The notes under the pieces: generated by a model | What the model saw: the letters and a program-made list of their open reading frames with translations, nothing else | Databases searched by the model: none | What the model was told of the DNA's origin: nothing | Position numbers and translations under genes: made by a program | Shown here: piece by piece, positions 11,128 to 23,999 of the stretch | Layout of the letters: every line of letters begins with the position of its first letter | Position numbering within the stretch: position 1 is the stretch's first letter | Source: Enoplosus armatus | Lineage: Eukaryota; Chordata; Actinopteri; Centrarchiformes; Enoplosidae | Assembly: GCF_043641665.1 (NCBI RefSeq) | Contig: NC_092198.1 | Location: forward strand, 17,017,001-17,081,000 | Length of the DNA: 64,000 nt | Direction: 5' to 3'

Positions 11128-12049
11128 AGATTTCCAGCTTTTCTCTGTTTGATATGATTTTGGGTTTTGGACTTTTGTTGGACAAAATGAGGGATTTTAA
11201 ATTGTCACTCTACAGTATGCGAGCCCGAGGTGGTGGGCATTATTGCAGTATTTTGTGAGATGATCCTCTATTAATTGAAATGTGTTTGATAATTAGATTG
11301 GTGATCATTGGTTGCTAATAATAACATAATGACCTTCTTTTGACATAACAAAATGCTATTAATGAAGAGTACTAAAGTCGAGGTTCTAGGTTCCTTCACT
11401 TTACCCTCACGCTCCTCTGTTGTTCTCGGCCCAGACTCACTAACCTGCAGGACTTTTTGACAGAACTCAGCATTAATTGGATGACATTTTGTTGACAGCC
11501 CTGTAAACCTTTTCTTAGCAGGGAGAATAATACAAAGCCCTGTCCACCATCCCATTTTAGACCAGTCAGCTCTCAGCTTATATACTCACAATGTATAACA
11601 ATTCAGTGCAGTGAGATACTTCTTTCCACCCCAATGCAACCAAGGCATCAAATGCATTTTCTCTGTAGTCATTTAATAGCTAAAATATGTGATGCAGTCC
11701 AAGTTAACAAAGTATAAGTAAGTCAGCAAAGTATCAAATTGTTAAATAAAGGATTAGATGCTTTCCATCCAAGTTGCATTACGTTTCTCATAACTGGCTC
11801 ATGTCACAGCATTGTAGTGTTTTCAGATTGATTTTAATTTAGATTTTAGTTCCACAAAACTCAATAGAATTCTACATATTATTGATCATCAGCTGGGTGG
11901 ATTTAGCTGCTTTCAATGTTGCCACATGACTTCCTTTCTCTGCTTCATGCTGTCCGCTAAAACAGAATTTATTGTTAAAATGATGTTTCTAAAGAATCAC
12001 AAAAGCTTACCTCACCTTCATGTGTTTAATCTATGTTTGTTTTTTTAAG

Positions 12050-12193
12050 GCAAACGTGGAAGGAGACAGTTGTGACCGCTGTAAGACGGACACGTTCGGG
12101 TTGTCGGTACGAAACCCACTTGGCTGCAGCAGGTGTTACTGTTACGGACTGACGCAGTCCTGCACAGAGGCCCAAGGACTCATCAGGATGTGG
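12050..12193 (+). CDS. lama2: lama2 exon E7: end of first LE run and start of laminin IV-B
   Basis: The acceptor is ttttttaag|GCA and the donor TGG|gtgagt; 48 codons, phase 0-0. It encodes ANVEGDSCDRC, then NPLGCSRCYCYGLTQSC and TEAQGLIRMW. The first part finishes an LE module; the second is the truncated LE segment that enters the globular laminin IV-B insert. It matches LAMA2 NPLGCSSCYCFG and AKGLIRTW closely. Confidence 0.95.
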
Positions 12194-13993
12194 GTGAGTA
12201 GACATATCTTGGTTGTTTTACTTGTTTCCTGACGCTGTTATTGTTTAACAGAAGTAGCTTTAAGTATTTGACTGAGGATGATCAAGTGATCCTAAGCAAC
12301 ACTTTACGTTTTTTTTTTAAATGTTTCACAAATGTAAGACAGATTTGGGTTCAATGAAAATGGAGCTGGGTGGATCTGTCTAACATCATCTGTCTAACAA
12401 CAGTGAACTGAGAGATGATTTAGTGTTTACTGTTGCGCACTATAACAAAATAAGGGACAGAGAGTGAGAGATTGCTGCAAAGCTATTGGGAAACTATTAT
12501 TTAGACTCCATAAATACTTCTGGTTCCTTGTATTTTCTGTACACACTGTCTGTGCCAGCTTCCTTGCTGAGACAACACATTTGACAGCTGGCTGCCTACC
12601 ACGGACTCTGCATTATGCCAATGTTGTAAGCTTCATGTTCTTCATCTATCATTATCTATGGACAATCAGAGGCTTGTTCAAGTAATTAAAGTTAATAGAT
12701 CTAATTTGACTTGATTTTTGCCCAGTAGAAAATCAGTGATGCAAGTTAGTTTTTTTTACAACATAGAAATATAAAGAAGGTGGGCTGATATTTGGGAATA
12801 GTGGCACTCTTTGAAATGTCTATTGCATACTCACAGTTCAAGGCTAGAACTAAGCATGGTTTCATTATTCAAAGAAGCAATTGTATTGGTGACATTTTGT
12901 GATGGTTTCTACATATTGTGAATTCAGGAGGAATTCTCAGTAGTGAGAAAAGTTGCTTGCTGTGTGATTTAAATTAACAAGCATAAGTAGCACATACATT
13001 ACACACACACACACTCCCAATTAGTAAACAACACAAGAAGAGTCTACGGCCATGCTAGTGGCTATGCTAGTGGCTCTGTTGAGTGGTTTGAGTGAAATGA
13101 TGAAAATGTTGATGTTTAGCAGGTGCAATGTTTACAACGTTCGTCATCTGAAGCCCCATTCGGATGGGTTTAACATTACATCAGGAGGTGGGGGATAAAA
13201 TATTCACTGTGCTCCTCTGTAATTTAACTTTACACCATCGGGAAGTTACAAGATATGGTCTGTAATAGACATGGACATTCAATCTTACTTCCTCTCAGAG
13301 TCATAACTCAGGCATAACACGCATAGACATGGGCTTAGGGTTAGGCACATTTTGATATCATTCGGTGCGCTAAGGATATCATCTCCAATGTCCATCGCGA
13401 ATAAACAGGAGGAAAGGTCAGGCGATCATTGAAGTCAGCAGGCTTCATCCTCCAGGATCTATAAATGTCTGTTCTTAGCCTCGGCTAGCCTGGCTTATGT
13501 ATCGGCTTCCTTCTATACATTAAAATACAGACACGGGTGTGGACATCATGGACACCAGCTGTAAGTCAAAAACAGAGGTATGTGAATCAGACAGTCAGTC
13601 AGCAAGTTAGCAATCGATTGTTGAGTGGCAGCCTGTTTTTAATAAAGGCCCTTCATCTCAGAAACGGTTGCCATCTGCGATAAACTGCTGTTTCCGTGGT
13701 AACCGTAGAGTTTTCTGATGGAGTGTGGCGAGAGGCTTCATTTGAACGACAAACATTCACTTCATTTATTGTTGACAGAGAGAGGGGGAGAGCCGGACAG
13801 AGAGAGAGAGAGAGAAAGACAGAAAAAAATGGAGAGTTTATTGGAAAGAGGGAGATTTTCTCTGAACCACTGAATCGTGAGATTGCACTGAGTGAAGTGG
13901 GACACACACACTATACACAGTACACATGCATTCACACACACAAACATACATACTCAAACTCGCACTACATGGGATTACATGGAAGTTAAGGGA

Positions 13994-14027
<34 letters not shown>

Positions 14028-16792
14028 GCCCTTTTCTGTCCGTGTGTGTGATTGGACAACTATTTACTGGTTGTTAAATACTGCTGTGTAGATCTGCACT
14101 AATAAACTAATGTAATACAGTAAAACCTATAAAGACCTGAGATAAAATGAAAGGTCTGATAAAAAAAAAAAGGAAAATACCTTCTAGAGGACTCTTAGAG
14201 GAGGGAAAGGGCAAATGGCAGCATTTTCTAACCAGATTAGTAATTGGTAACTTATAAGAAATAAAGGAAACATTAAAAACAAAGGCCTGAACAAGCAAAA
14301 TGTTGGCTCTAAAAAGAAAAATAGCATATGAACTCTTAACCTCCTGGAACATTTTAGTCCCCAGACATATAACTTGTTATGTAATGTGGGTTGCCACTGC
14401 TCCCTCTCACACAACAGGTGCAAACGTTTGCAAAAACATTGTGGTTCTTTCCATAAAGATCCTGGCGTGTCTGAATGCCATAACAAACAAGTAATAAATA
14501 ACCATTATTTTAACAGATGGATGAAGCCAGCAATGTGTTGCGTACTCCATGTCTGAAAAGGACTATTTTGCACATTGTTGAAATGACATTAAGTTTAAGT
14601 TTGGTCTATTGGAGCTATATTTCATTATCAGTCATTTTAAGTGTGTTTTCCAGTTGGCGCCAGGCTCCATTTAGATGAAACCAGAAATGTGTGGCTTGTT
14701 TTTGTTACTGATATGCTATGTACAGTGTATCAGAGAGAATCCAGGCTCTATTGGCAACAGTTTGAACTTTTGATCGAGCTACACAGATTCACAAACTACT
14801 AATTGAAAGATTCCAGCCTCACCTTTTCCCCATAACTAACTTCCATAAATTGGCAGTAATAATTAGTACAGCGTTCCTGTTAATTATCTTATTGTATAGT
14901 TGTATCAAGCAAATTGCAAAAACAAAACCAGCTACAGTATTTAAATATTTGTAATTAAATTCATTTTAAGTAATACTTGAGACCGAAATAAGCAATCTCC
15001 CATTCCCTGTGTGACCGCCTCTCTATTATGCAGCCAGTATTGCCAGTGTGTCCAAGCTATAGTAACTTGATAGATTTCAGATTCTGTCCACTCAACCAAA
15101 GAGCACCCTTCCATAATGCCTTAGATATTATTCACACAATATCAACATATCAGCGCTGCTGGACTACGGCAACACAGAGAGAGAGAGAGAGAGAGAGAGA
15201 TCCAGGTTCGAGCAGATGAATCTATTTTTAAACCGGTCCACTCAACCACAACCCACAGTCAATAATAAACCCTGATATTATTCAAGTAATATTGAAATAT
15301 CAACACATAAAGTGGGAGACAGAGAGAATGAGAAAGAAAGGGCTAGATTTTCTCCATACTGTCAGTAATAACTCAAATATGATTCATATACCAGAGAGCA
15401 AGAGGCAGTTTCAAGTTTATATTCAGAATGGAAAAATATTGACATTAACTGACTTTGACCACTAATATGGAAATATCTAAAGAGCAGTTTTCACACTAGC
15501 TGAAGCAACAAAAGTTGGCTTCACTCGCTATTGGCAAAGAAAAATCACAACACACTTTCAAACTTAAAAATCAAAAATACCAATTGTAAAATACAAGGCC
15601 AGCGTCTTCTTATTGAACGAATGTGCCATTTCCCAAGATGCACGGTCATGGCAGGAAAGTCACTTTTTGCTGCACTGAAATGTTAAAAATGTGTAAAAGT
15701 GTGCAAAATACACAAAAAAGCAGATTTTTATGTCAATGCCTTTTAATTTCTCAAATGTCACACATTAGTGGAGGAACATACAATGCATAACCATACATTA
15801 AACTGCTCAGGTGTTGCTTGACTGAAGCTGAGGGAGTGAAGGTGTTTGGTTACACAAGACAGCCACAAGATGTTTTTGAGTAAATGCCAGCAGATTCAGC
15901 TGAAGAGTGAAGATCATCGTCTGTTAAATAACAGATGATTGTCCTTGGACTTGAAGTGACTAGAATTCTTATACCTATTCAAATTAATGTTCACAAACAA
16001 AAGGCTGCCACAGATGTTTTTGCAAAACACGTGGCCTGAAGAATGCCCCTAGACGCGTTCCAATAAAATGCTTCCATAAAAGGTGCCTTCATTTGGCCAG
16101 TTTTGAGAGCTGCATAGATCCGTCCTCATTAGTTTGGATGTTCCACAGTCATCTCTGCCCACAGATGAAACAAGTCACCACGGAATGAAGCCAAAGATAC
16201 TGAAATTTTCTGTAACAAGATAGGAGTCTCAGACAAAAAAACATTTGAAATCGATGTCTGCAAAAGTTAAAGAACAGTGAGGACGGAGCGTTGTTTGAGT
16301 CAGCGTCATTAAGAGGTGAGGAAAAGAGGAGATTGTGTGACTGAAGGAGGAAAGAAAGACACTGACTAGACACATGACTCGTGTTATGGTGTGCAATATA
16401 ACTTATGTGGTTTCATTTATGATTCCACCATTCTACCCACCTATACATGCGCATATGCTGTATCTGGTTCAGTTTGTGTCAAGTACTACATGTTGAAATA
16501 CTTCTGCGTAACCAATAATGTGTCTGAAAGGCGTTTCTCACTAAAATCTATCGTTTCTGAGGGAATTACTCAATCTCAAACCCTGCAGTGCTGGTTAAGG
16601 GTTTTTTTATGTGCGCTCAGTACTTAAGTATGTACACCCAGTTTAATTTTATAGGCAGCATGATATACAGTATGAACAGTTTCCAGGGAATCGTAATAAT
16701 ATCTTCAACAAAAAGTATTCAGTGCTTGGGATTCATCTACAAGGACCAACACAGCAGCACATTGACATAGTCACCCCCGTTTTGTGTCCTAG
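12194..16792 (+). other. lama2: intron between E7 and E8
   Basis: One of the longest introns, 4.6 kb. It holds a GA/CA-rich zone (about 13775-14027, including (AC)n at 13999-14027), a GA run at 15175-15201, A- and T-rich homopolymers, and otherwise AT-rich unique-looking sequence. I see no exon, gene or full transposon. Confidence 0.7.
13999..14027 (+). repeat. (AC)n microsatellite in a GA/CA-rich zone
   Basis: AC run of about 29 bases; upstream, 13775-13860 is GA-rich with a gagagaga patch, and 13900-13960 carries scattered CA patches. Confidence 0.93.
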
Positions 16793-16969
16793 TTAACGCT
16801 GAAGCCGGAGCAGACGGTGCTCCCCCTGGTGGATAGATCCAACACTGTGGAGACGAGGAGAGGAGTGAGCTTCCAGCACCCTGAGATCCTCGCTCATGCA
16901 GAGCTGGTCACCTCAACTCTCTCTGAGCCCTACTACTGGAAGCTCCCAGAGCAGTTCAGAGGCTCTATG
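16793..16969 (+). CDS. lama2: lama2 exon E8: laminin IV-B domain, part 1
   Basis: The acceptor is tgtcctag|TTA and the donor ATG|gtagga; 59 codons, phase 0-0. It encodes LTLKPEQTVLPLVD, GVSFQHPEILAHAELV and EPYYWKLPEQFRGSM. The YYWKLPEQF motif is the hallmark of laminin IV (L4) domains and is nearly identical to LAMA2. The domain is a globular beta-sandwich inserted within an LE module in the short arm. Confidence 0.95.
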
Positions 16970-17223
16970 GTAGGAAAACCACCTTTTTTTGTTTGTTTGT
17001 TTTTGTTATTTTGTAATAAATACTTGTTACTGTTTTGTGACATGTCTGCCGCTACACTTTTAGATGACGGGGCAATACATTGTTTTTATTGTTTTCCACA
17101 ACAGCTTTTAGTTCTGTTGTTTGTTTGTTTTTATCCCAAATCAAGCTCTTGTCAAAATGGCAAGAACTAAAATCAGTACCGTCTTGGTAACGTCTTCAAT
17201 CAGTTCTCTACGTCTTCCTGTAG

Positions 17224-17409
17224 ATCACAGCATACGGTGGGCAGTTGAAATATGCAGTGTACTACGAGGCCAGAGACGAAACTGGTCCTTCCTCCTATGA
17301 GCCTCAGATCATCATTAAGGGCGGTCCAAACCGCAATGTCATGATGACACGCCACATACCAGGACTCCAGATTGGTCAACTCACCCGCCACGAGATAGAC
17401 ATGACGGAG
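17224..17409 (+). CDS. lama2: lama2 exon E9: laminin IV-B domain, part 2
   Basis: The acceptor is cttcctgtag|ATC and the donor GAG|gtacag; 62 codons, phase 0-0. It encodes ITAYGGQLKYAVYYEARDET, PQIIIKGG, MMTRHIPGLQIGQLTRHEID and MTE. The AYGGxLKYA strand and the GQLTRHEIxMTE end are diagnostic of the alpha-1/alpha-2 L4 domain. The introns on either side are short (254 and 243 bases). Confidence 0.95.
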
Positions 17410-17652
17410 GTACAGTAAGAGTGAAGTGGGATATTGAAAAATAATGGAAGAACTATTTAAGTTATGAGTTTTAGAAATAACTTCTCTGAAATAGCAACCA
17501 CAAAAATAATAGAACAATAGACCTAAACAGAATATGGATTGTGCTTATTTCTGGTGAGCTTTGTCGGTCAATACAAACAGGGTCTATTACATTGGCAATG
17601 GACTGCAGTGGTAAAATTGAAGTGTATTTTGTGTTTGTGTGTGTGTGCACAG

Positions 17653-17771
17653 CATGAGTGGAAGTATGCAGATGACCGGTCCATGACCCGAGAGGACTTC
17701 ATGGACATTTTGTTCTATGTGGACTACATCCTAATTAAGGCATCACATGGCAACTTGATGAGACACAGCCG
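17653..17771 (+). CDS. lama2: lama2 exon E10: laminin IV-B domain, part 3
   Basis: The acceptor is a GT-rich tract ending gtgcacag|CAT, and the donor CG|gtaaaa leaves phase 2. It encodes HEWKYADDRSMTREDFMDIL, FYVDYILIKASHGNLMRHS plus two bases of Arg. It matches LAMA2 KEWKYYGDDP, TREDFLDIL and YILIKATYGN. Relative to my recollection of the mammalian chain it is shorter by a few residues around ADDRSMT. Confidence 0.95.
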
Positions 17772-18136
17772 GTAAAACACACACACAGTGGCATGCTCCT
17801 CCACACAGGGTCGTCCACTCTTAAATATGAAATCTGATAGCTTATAAAGTGTTACCTGTGGGGAAAACCTCTGTTTTCACTAGAAATTGTCTCTTCTAAA
17901 GGCCATTTCGACAGCAGAAACATTATAACCTGCTGCAAATAATCATTCTCTCTGGATATCCCATGTGATACATCCAAATATATCTGTCTATCCTCTTTGT
18001 CGTGATGGAAGGCAATTATTTTAATTTCAGAATGTCCAAGTGTCCCAACAAACCAGTGCTATTAGAAACAAAGTCGTCATCATATTACATTCTTGTATAA
18101 ATGTGTATTTTGATTGATGCCTTATCTCTCTCCCAG
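17772..18136 (+). other. lama2: intron between E10 and E11
   Basis: 365 bases of AT-rich sequence starting with a short CA patch. Nothing else is recognised. Confidence 0.75.
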
Positions 18137-18254
18137 TATTTCAGAAATCAGTCTAACAGTGGCCGAGGAGGGCAGACCAACCAAAGAGAGTGAGAAGGCA
18201 CATCAGATAGAAAAGTGTGATTGTCCAATCGGATACTCTGGACTCTCCTGTGAG
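18137..18254 (+). CDS. lama2: lama2 exon E11: end of laminin IV-B, re-entry to LE
   Basis: The acceptor is tctctcccag|T and the donor GAG|gtgggc. One base completes Arg, then ISEISLTVAEEGRP, TKESEKAHQIEKCDC and PIGYSGLSCE follow. The RISEISxxVAE strand closes the L4 beta-sandwich and CDCPxGYSGLSCE resumes the interrupted LE module. Ends in phase 0. Confidence 0.95.
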
Positions 18255-19656
18255 GTGGGCGCACGACTAAACACACTAAACGCATGCACACACGTGAATA
18301 CAGATACAGGCAATCAGTTGTTGTAGCAGTCAGCAGGTATGTAGTTCCACAGCATTTGCAAGTGACTGTACTTTAAATTTCTCAAAATAATTTTGTTTTG
18401 AAAAGCATTCAGTACAAAAGATCTCTAAAATAACTGATAAAGATACCTTAAAAAATGAATAATCACGGAGATACGTATTGAGCAGGTGAGAAAATATTAT
18501 TATCAGTGCTCTCTGCTGGACAAACAATGTGATGTTTCTTTAATATCTTTGCCATTTTTGTACTTTATTTTCTTGTTTGCTTTGACCAACATGTACACCA
18601 AAACCAATATGAATGTTAAAAACTAATAAAATCATCTTCCAATATGATGGTAGAAACTAGGAGACGTGAGAAGAATGTTCACAATATAGTGTAAAAGTTT
18701 CTGTGTCTGTTTGTGACTATTTGTGAAGTGAAATGACTTTAATGCAGCAGCACACAACATAAAAAGTAGAACATATGAAATTTGGTATTACAACATTTTG
18801 GATCTAACATTACAAACATTAATTACAGAGTGAGCTGAACTCTCTCAGTGCTCAGAGGAATGAATGCTTTTTGTCTGCTGCCTTCACTGAGAGAGAATGT
18901 AAACATGGAGGTCACAGACTCTGTTCTCAATAGTATCTCACAGGTTTCCAATTTACATTTAGTTCAGAGTTTTAAGCCTCTGCGACGCCTTTCAGACTCT
19001 CCTGTTTTTTATTTTATTTTTTGCTTTGCTTAGCTGGGATTAAGCCCCACTGAGCGTCTCTTGCACTCAGTTGTGATTTTGTCAAAGCAATTGACTTTCA
19101 GCTGCGTCCAGCTCCTTCTCTTAAGCCACCGAAAGCATATAGCAGTGACTCAATCTTCAGTTTAATGAGGATTTTGTAGAGACAACTTATGATACACGGC
19201 AGCAACAGTTCTGAGCAATTTGGGTGGCCTGGATGGCGGCGCCGAAGAGTCATTTAGGTATTATTGTGTTAATCTCAAAGGAATACATGAGTTGCCAGCA
19301 AACTTTTAACTATATTTTTCAACCTCTGTTTCACTTAGTCGCCTGCTACTTGGGGTGAGGAGTAGCCAGCTACATTGCCGGGGAAAAAACATTTGTCGTG
19401 TACATAATTTAGAAGCTACAGATACTGTTGAAAAAGTGCCAAATAGAAGCCAAATAGCAAACGGTAGCTAAACTTGAAATGTTCAGGTCGTAGAGGTCTC
19501 GGCTGACAGATGGCCACTCTATTTGTAGCTGCCGTCGTTGTTAATAAAGTATTTTTAAACGGCGTTTAGCGCTAGCAGAGGGAACAGATGGCTCTTTAAA
19601 TGGACTCCATTAATTATTACTGAACAGGAGAGAGAGGGAGAGAGAGTTACCTTGCA

Positions 19657-19692
<36 letters not shown>

Positions 19693-19965
19693 TGAGCAGG
19701 TACGTGAGGGTGTGTGTGCCTATGTGTGTTCAAAAGTTACTGAAGGGAATAACTCTTAATTGTGTGTGTGTGAAAGAGAGTGGTCAACAGTTGCCTAGAG
19801 AAATAACAATTAGGGATAATTGTGTGGGTCCATGTGTATAGTTGTCGTGTGTGTGTGTTCCAATATCATGCAGTGTGGCATCACAGTAGCAAAACTGGAT
19901 CTTGTATTTCTGTCTTTCAGCTTTTCTAAATCTCTCCTCTTATTATCTCTCTTATTCTGTCTCTC

Positions 19966-20010
<45 letters not shown>

Positions 20011-20018
20011 GTGTGCAG
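18255..20018 (+). other. lama2: intron between E11 and E12
   Basis: Holds (GT)n near 19659-19690, a CT-rich tract (19955-20008) that serves as the E12 polypyrimidine region, and a higher-complexity island at about 19540-19625. No gene recognised. Confidence 0.7.
19659..20008 (+). repeat. GT- and CT-rich microsatellite zone before E12
   Basis: (GT)n at about 19659-19690, scattered GT patches to 19858, then near-continuous (CT)n from 19955 to 20008 only 11 bases before the E12 acceptor. The CT run supplies an extended polypyrimidine tract. Confidence 0.93.
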
Positions 20019-20171
20019 GAGTGTGCTGCAGGTTTCTACCGTCTTCGTGCCGGTTCCCCAGCATCTGCTCCGGCGTCCAGAGTGCCCACCGCTGCCGGCA
20101 TGGGCAGCTGTGTTCAGTGCCAATGCAGTGGGCACTCTTCCACCTGTGACCCTGAGACATCCATATGCCAG
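20019..20171 (+). CDS. lama2: lama2 exon E12: LE module
   Basis: The acceptor is gtgtgcag|GAG after a long CT tract and the donor CAG|gtaaat; 51 codons, phase 0-0. It encodes ECAAGFYRLRAGSP, then a loop rich in Ala/Pro/Ser, GMGSCVQCQCSGHSSTC and DPETSICQ. The CVxCQCxGHSSxCDPETSxCQ portion is near-identical to LAMA2. The Ala/Ser-rich loop replaces the mammalian GGRTPGPTLG stretch. Confidence 0.94.
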
Positions 20172-21639
20172 GTAAATGAGTGTGTGTGTGTGTGTGTGTT
20201 CTACCGCTGGAGACCCTCACACAGCCATATGCCAGATAATTTCTAGAGAAGAGAGTGAGGTGAGAGAGTAAAGTGTGTGTTGGGAGGAATGTCAGGTACT
20301 GTAATTAGCCCTGCAATAATTAACGACCCCAAGCTTTTTCATATGTCGTGTAATTTCCTCTCCTCTGGATCTGACCCAAAGCTACATTCTGTCTTTTAGA
20401 AAGAAGGGAGAGGGTGATCCTATCAAAAGATATGCTAATTAGAAGACATTAAGGCAAAGACATCTGACCCTTTACAGCTTAACACAAAATGTATTCAACA
20501 GGTAGTTTCAGGTAAGCGCTGTCACTGTTCAGAAACAAGCAGTAGTTTTCAGTTTGACATCTTTCGTTTTTTTTTATTTATTTAGTGCAAAGGGAAATGG
20601 TCCACCTTCATGTTTGTTGTGATAATGCCTGTTTGCAAGATATTTCTGCCTGCATGTCCTGCGTAAATCCAACTGGTGGCTTGTGAGATAAGTCTGCACA
20701 TGCCAGTTAGTCACTTCCAGCCTTTTCACAATCTGGTCAGTTCTGCAGTGAGTTGGCCTCGGAGAGCAGTTGGTCACGTGCTGCCCACAGGTCGTCGCTC
20801 ACATTTGATCTGTGAAAGCCCTGGCAGACTGGGAGAATGTCACTGTTTTGCCATTATTGTGCGGCCACAGAGAAAAGTGTTCATACCATCTACTGAGACT
20901 CATTTTGGACAGCTGATGAGGAGCCATTTAACTATGCACCACTGCACTGAATAACCAGAAAGATAAATAGGTATAAACACTTGTAAACAAACTCTAAAAG
21001 ATGCTGGCAGCTGCATTCTCTTGGAGCCTTTTTGGAAAATTGCTACCTTTTTTTTTTTGCACATGCACGTAATGCTTAGTATTTTTTTGGAAGACCTAAA
21101 ATTTGTCGGGTACTGTAAGTGGCTCACCTTCTTTCAGTTGATAATTGCAGCACTATTACAACTTTCCTTTTTGGAAAGCACAGTTGTAAACCAATAGCAG
21201 CTCCATTTTTTCATCAAAAGCTTCCTCGAGCTGGAGTGTGACTGATTACTGACTGAAGAGCACATAAACAGGACAACAAGGAGGATCAGCAATTATGTCA
21301 AATGTTTTCCTGTAATCTTCACTCTGATTAATTTAATTTGAAATGTAGCCATCATGTAACTGTCACCAGCTGAATGGAACATTTTATTCCTCTAATAATT
21401 GAAAAAAAAAAAAGATTTCAGTCATTAAAAAAAAAAAAAGGCCTAATATAAACAGCTTGAATCGAATGAACTCTCTTTTTCTTAAAGGAATTCTGTTTGA
21501 AAGTATGGATTCAAACCGTTATTCCTAAACTTTCATGTACCGTGAGATCCTCTGTGGTGCACTCAACGTAGACATAATAGACAAATGTTTACACACACCA
21601 GAGAATAGTTGTGCTCTATTATGGATGCCAACGTTTTCT

Positions 21640-22066
21640 TGTCTCCTCTCCAATGTTCCTTTTCTAATTATTTTCATTGTTTTTTTCTCCTTTTCTGCTA
21701 CTCTACCTCCTCTCCTCTCTCTTTTATCCACAATCGTTTCTCCTTCCTCTACTCCTCCATAGTCTTCTGACTGTCTCTTTTTACCCATTCTCTTCCCTCT
21801 CATCCTCATGTGTTTACTCATCCTTCGTCTCCTTTCATCACCCTACCATTCTCTCTCTCTTTTCCCTTCAGTTCTCTCATTTTTCTTTGCCCCAATCTTC
21901 CTCTACACCCCCCCCTTTCTTTCTCACCTCTCCTTAATTTCTCTTGTTTTGCCAATTTGTTTCTCTCTCTTTCTACGTCTCCGCTCCCTCTTCTCTTGTG
22001 TTTCATATCTGTCTCTCTCTGCCTCCCAGCCATTTTTTCCGCGCCCATTTCCATCTCGCTCTCCAT
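21640..22066 (+). repeat. polypyrimidine (CT-rich) tract
   Basis: Roughly 430 bases dominated by C and T on the + strand (tctc, cctcc and ttcc patches). The long serine/leucine/phenylalanine open frames over it are composition artefacts. Confidence 0.9.
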
Positions 22067-22438
22067 AACAGCGTCATTAGCATTTTCTAACCGAGCGGGC
22101 TAAATTGAAAATGCTAAACGAGTTTGTTTCTGTGGTAATTAGCAGTAACGAGGAACACAGGAAGTTAATGGAAATGACTTGCCTCGTTAGGAGGCAACTT
22201 CCTGTTGCACTGATTGAAGTTCCCATTTTCAACAAACAAGGCAAAACCATAAGACAGAACCCCGGGGACATGAAGAGGAGAGAGCTTTGTGTTTGTGTAC
22301 AGTATGTAATACATTTGTGTGAGTTTACATAGTGTTTTGTTTGTACAGTGTGTACATATTGTGAAAATGTACTGTATATTTACATAAACACACTTTATTT
22401 TGGCATAGTATCTGTCAGAATACAAGTATGAATAGATA

Positions 22439-22440
<2 letters not shown>

Positions 22441-22475
<35 letters not shown>

Positions 22476-22868
22476 GCTGCATAATAAGCATAACCAAAAA
22501 TAAGATGAAAATAAACAAACATCTCTGGATATGAAAATATTTTGGATACATTTATGGTTGTGTGTGTCCTTGCACCCTTGTGACTACCCTCATAACAACA
22601 GGTGAGTGAAATCCTGCAAAAGTAAATGAGTGGTTTTAGATGGCCTGCTCTTGAGGAAGTTAGCTTATTAAACTCTTTGATGTGTGAGATGGTACCTGTC
22701 AGCTAACAGCTTGCTGGCCTCTGCTGTGCTCAGACTCGCAGCACCTCATCATGCAGGAGTGGGTCTGGGCCCAAAAACCATTCATTACTGTGTGTGGACG
22801 GATACATTTCTTATTTGAAATAGTCCAGGCTAGATATTTATGTGTGTGTGTGTGTGTGTGTGTGTGTA
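22441..22868 (+). repeat. (GT)n microsatellites
   Basis: Two GT runs, about 22441-22471 and 22840-22868, separated by ordinary AT-rich intron. Confidence 0.93.
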
Positions 22869-23999
22869 GGCCCTAGAATGGCCCACTGTGGGTGGTGAAA
22901 AGAAATGAGTAATGACTTCCCTGCTGCTCTGGTAGAGATGCTCAGCACTGCAAAAGCAACTGCAATCACATTGGGTATTTCCCAGTGACAGTCCGGATGT
23001 GTGAATCTGTATGCATACAAGACAGTAACTGCTCAATCAACTTTTTCCTGGGAAAAGAAGTAAATAAAAATCATCTGATGGCTGTTTCTCATATCTTTGT
23101 CTCGGTGGAGAGAAAGAGGCATGCAGCTCCTAACTTTGAAGGGGTTTGAACTGAAATTACCTTTGTGTCAAACATTTCACTAACTGTCTCTGAATTTACT
23201 AGCTTACAGAGAGGCACAGCAGTGAGCACAAGTGCTACTGTTATCCAAAATTAATGGTGGCAGTATGCCACTATTGTTTTTTATACTCTTCTTCTGGTGT
23301 CTGTGTAAATCAATCAGTGGTGCCTGGATAATTATCTCACTCACTAAAAAAAACAAGCCTCCCCAGTGCCATTTTGTCAGTATTCAAGGAGGGGATGATA
23401 AGTGACCCCGGCTGTCATCCTTTCAATTACTCATTGTCGACTTGAGACAAGTAGACACATACAAGGGATTGTACACAGCTTAAGAGTTCTACTAATTTCC
23501 CCCAATCTTTGATTAGAGGATCTGAAATATGCTCAAATCTGAGCAGACATGACACTGGAATAGACTCCTTTTCATACACAGCTGCATATAAACCATTAAA
23601 AAATAAGTTGTTTTTTCCTTCTTGCTCAAGCAAATCTCGTGTCTCGTTTTCATTGTGCCACTGGCAAAATTGAAATACAACAAGCAGATAAAAGTGTAGC
23701 TTAACTGCTGTTAATTTAATTTAAAAATGAGTTTGCCTTTTTAAAAAGATGAAAAGCTTTCTGGATAAGCAGCAGGAGTTTTTTTGTAATTGTGTTACAG
23801 CTGCTTACATTATATTCTCATACAATCGAATTCTGCATTTAAAACCAACCACACGCACCAAGAGCTCATGCTGGCTGGAGGATGATGGGAAATTTAACAC
23901 CTCCACATCAGGTTTCGAGTCATGGTTGGGTTTGAGAATGAATGCAGCGTCTTCACAAATATAACATTAATTTATGTGTGTGTGTGTTTGTGTGTGTAG

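Larger units (their letters stand above)
9799..12049 (+). other. lama2: intron between E6 and E7
   Basis: Contains a long (CA)n run (10656-10728), GT-rich patches around 10530-10590, and a short segment at 11070-11127 resembling a dispersed fish repeat tail. No gene recognised; the histidine-threonine frame at 10649-10894 is a translation of the CA repeat. Confidence 0.75.
20172..23999 (+). other. lama2: intron between E12 and E13
   Basis: 3.8 kb. It starts with a (GT)n patch (20180-20199), contains a ~430-base pyrimidine tract (21640-22066), a higher-complexity island with clustered inverted repeats (22077-22206), and (GT)n runs at 22441-22471 and 22840-22868. It ends in a GT-rich acceptor. 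No gene recognised. Confidence 0.7.

Noticed and set aside
21525..22068. Several long serine/leucine/phenylalanine-rich and arginine/glutamate-rich open frames
   Set aside because: They are translations of the polypyrimidine tract and its complement, not genes.
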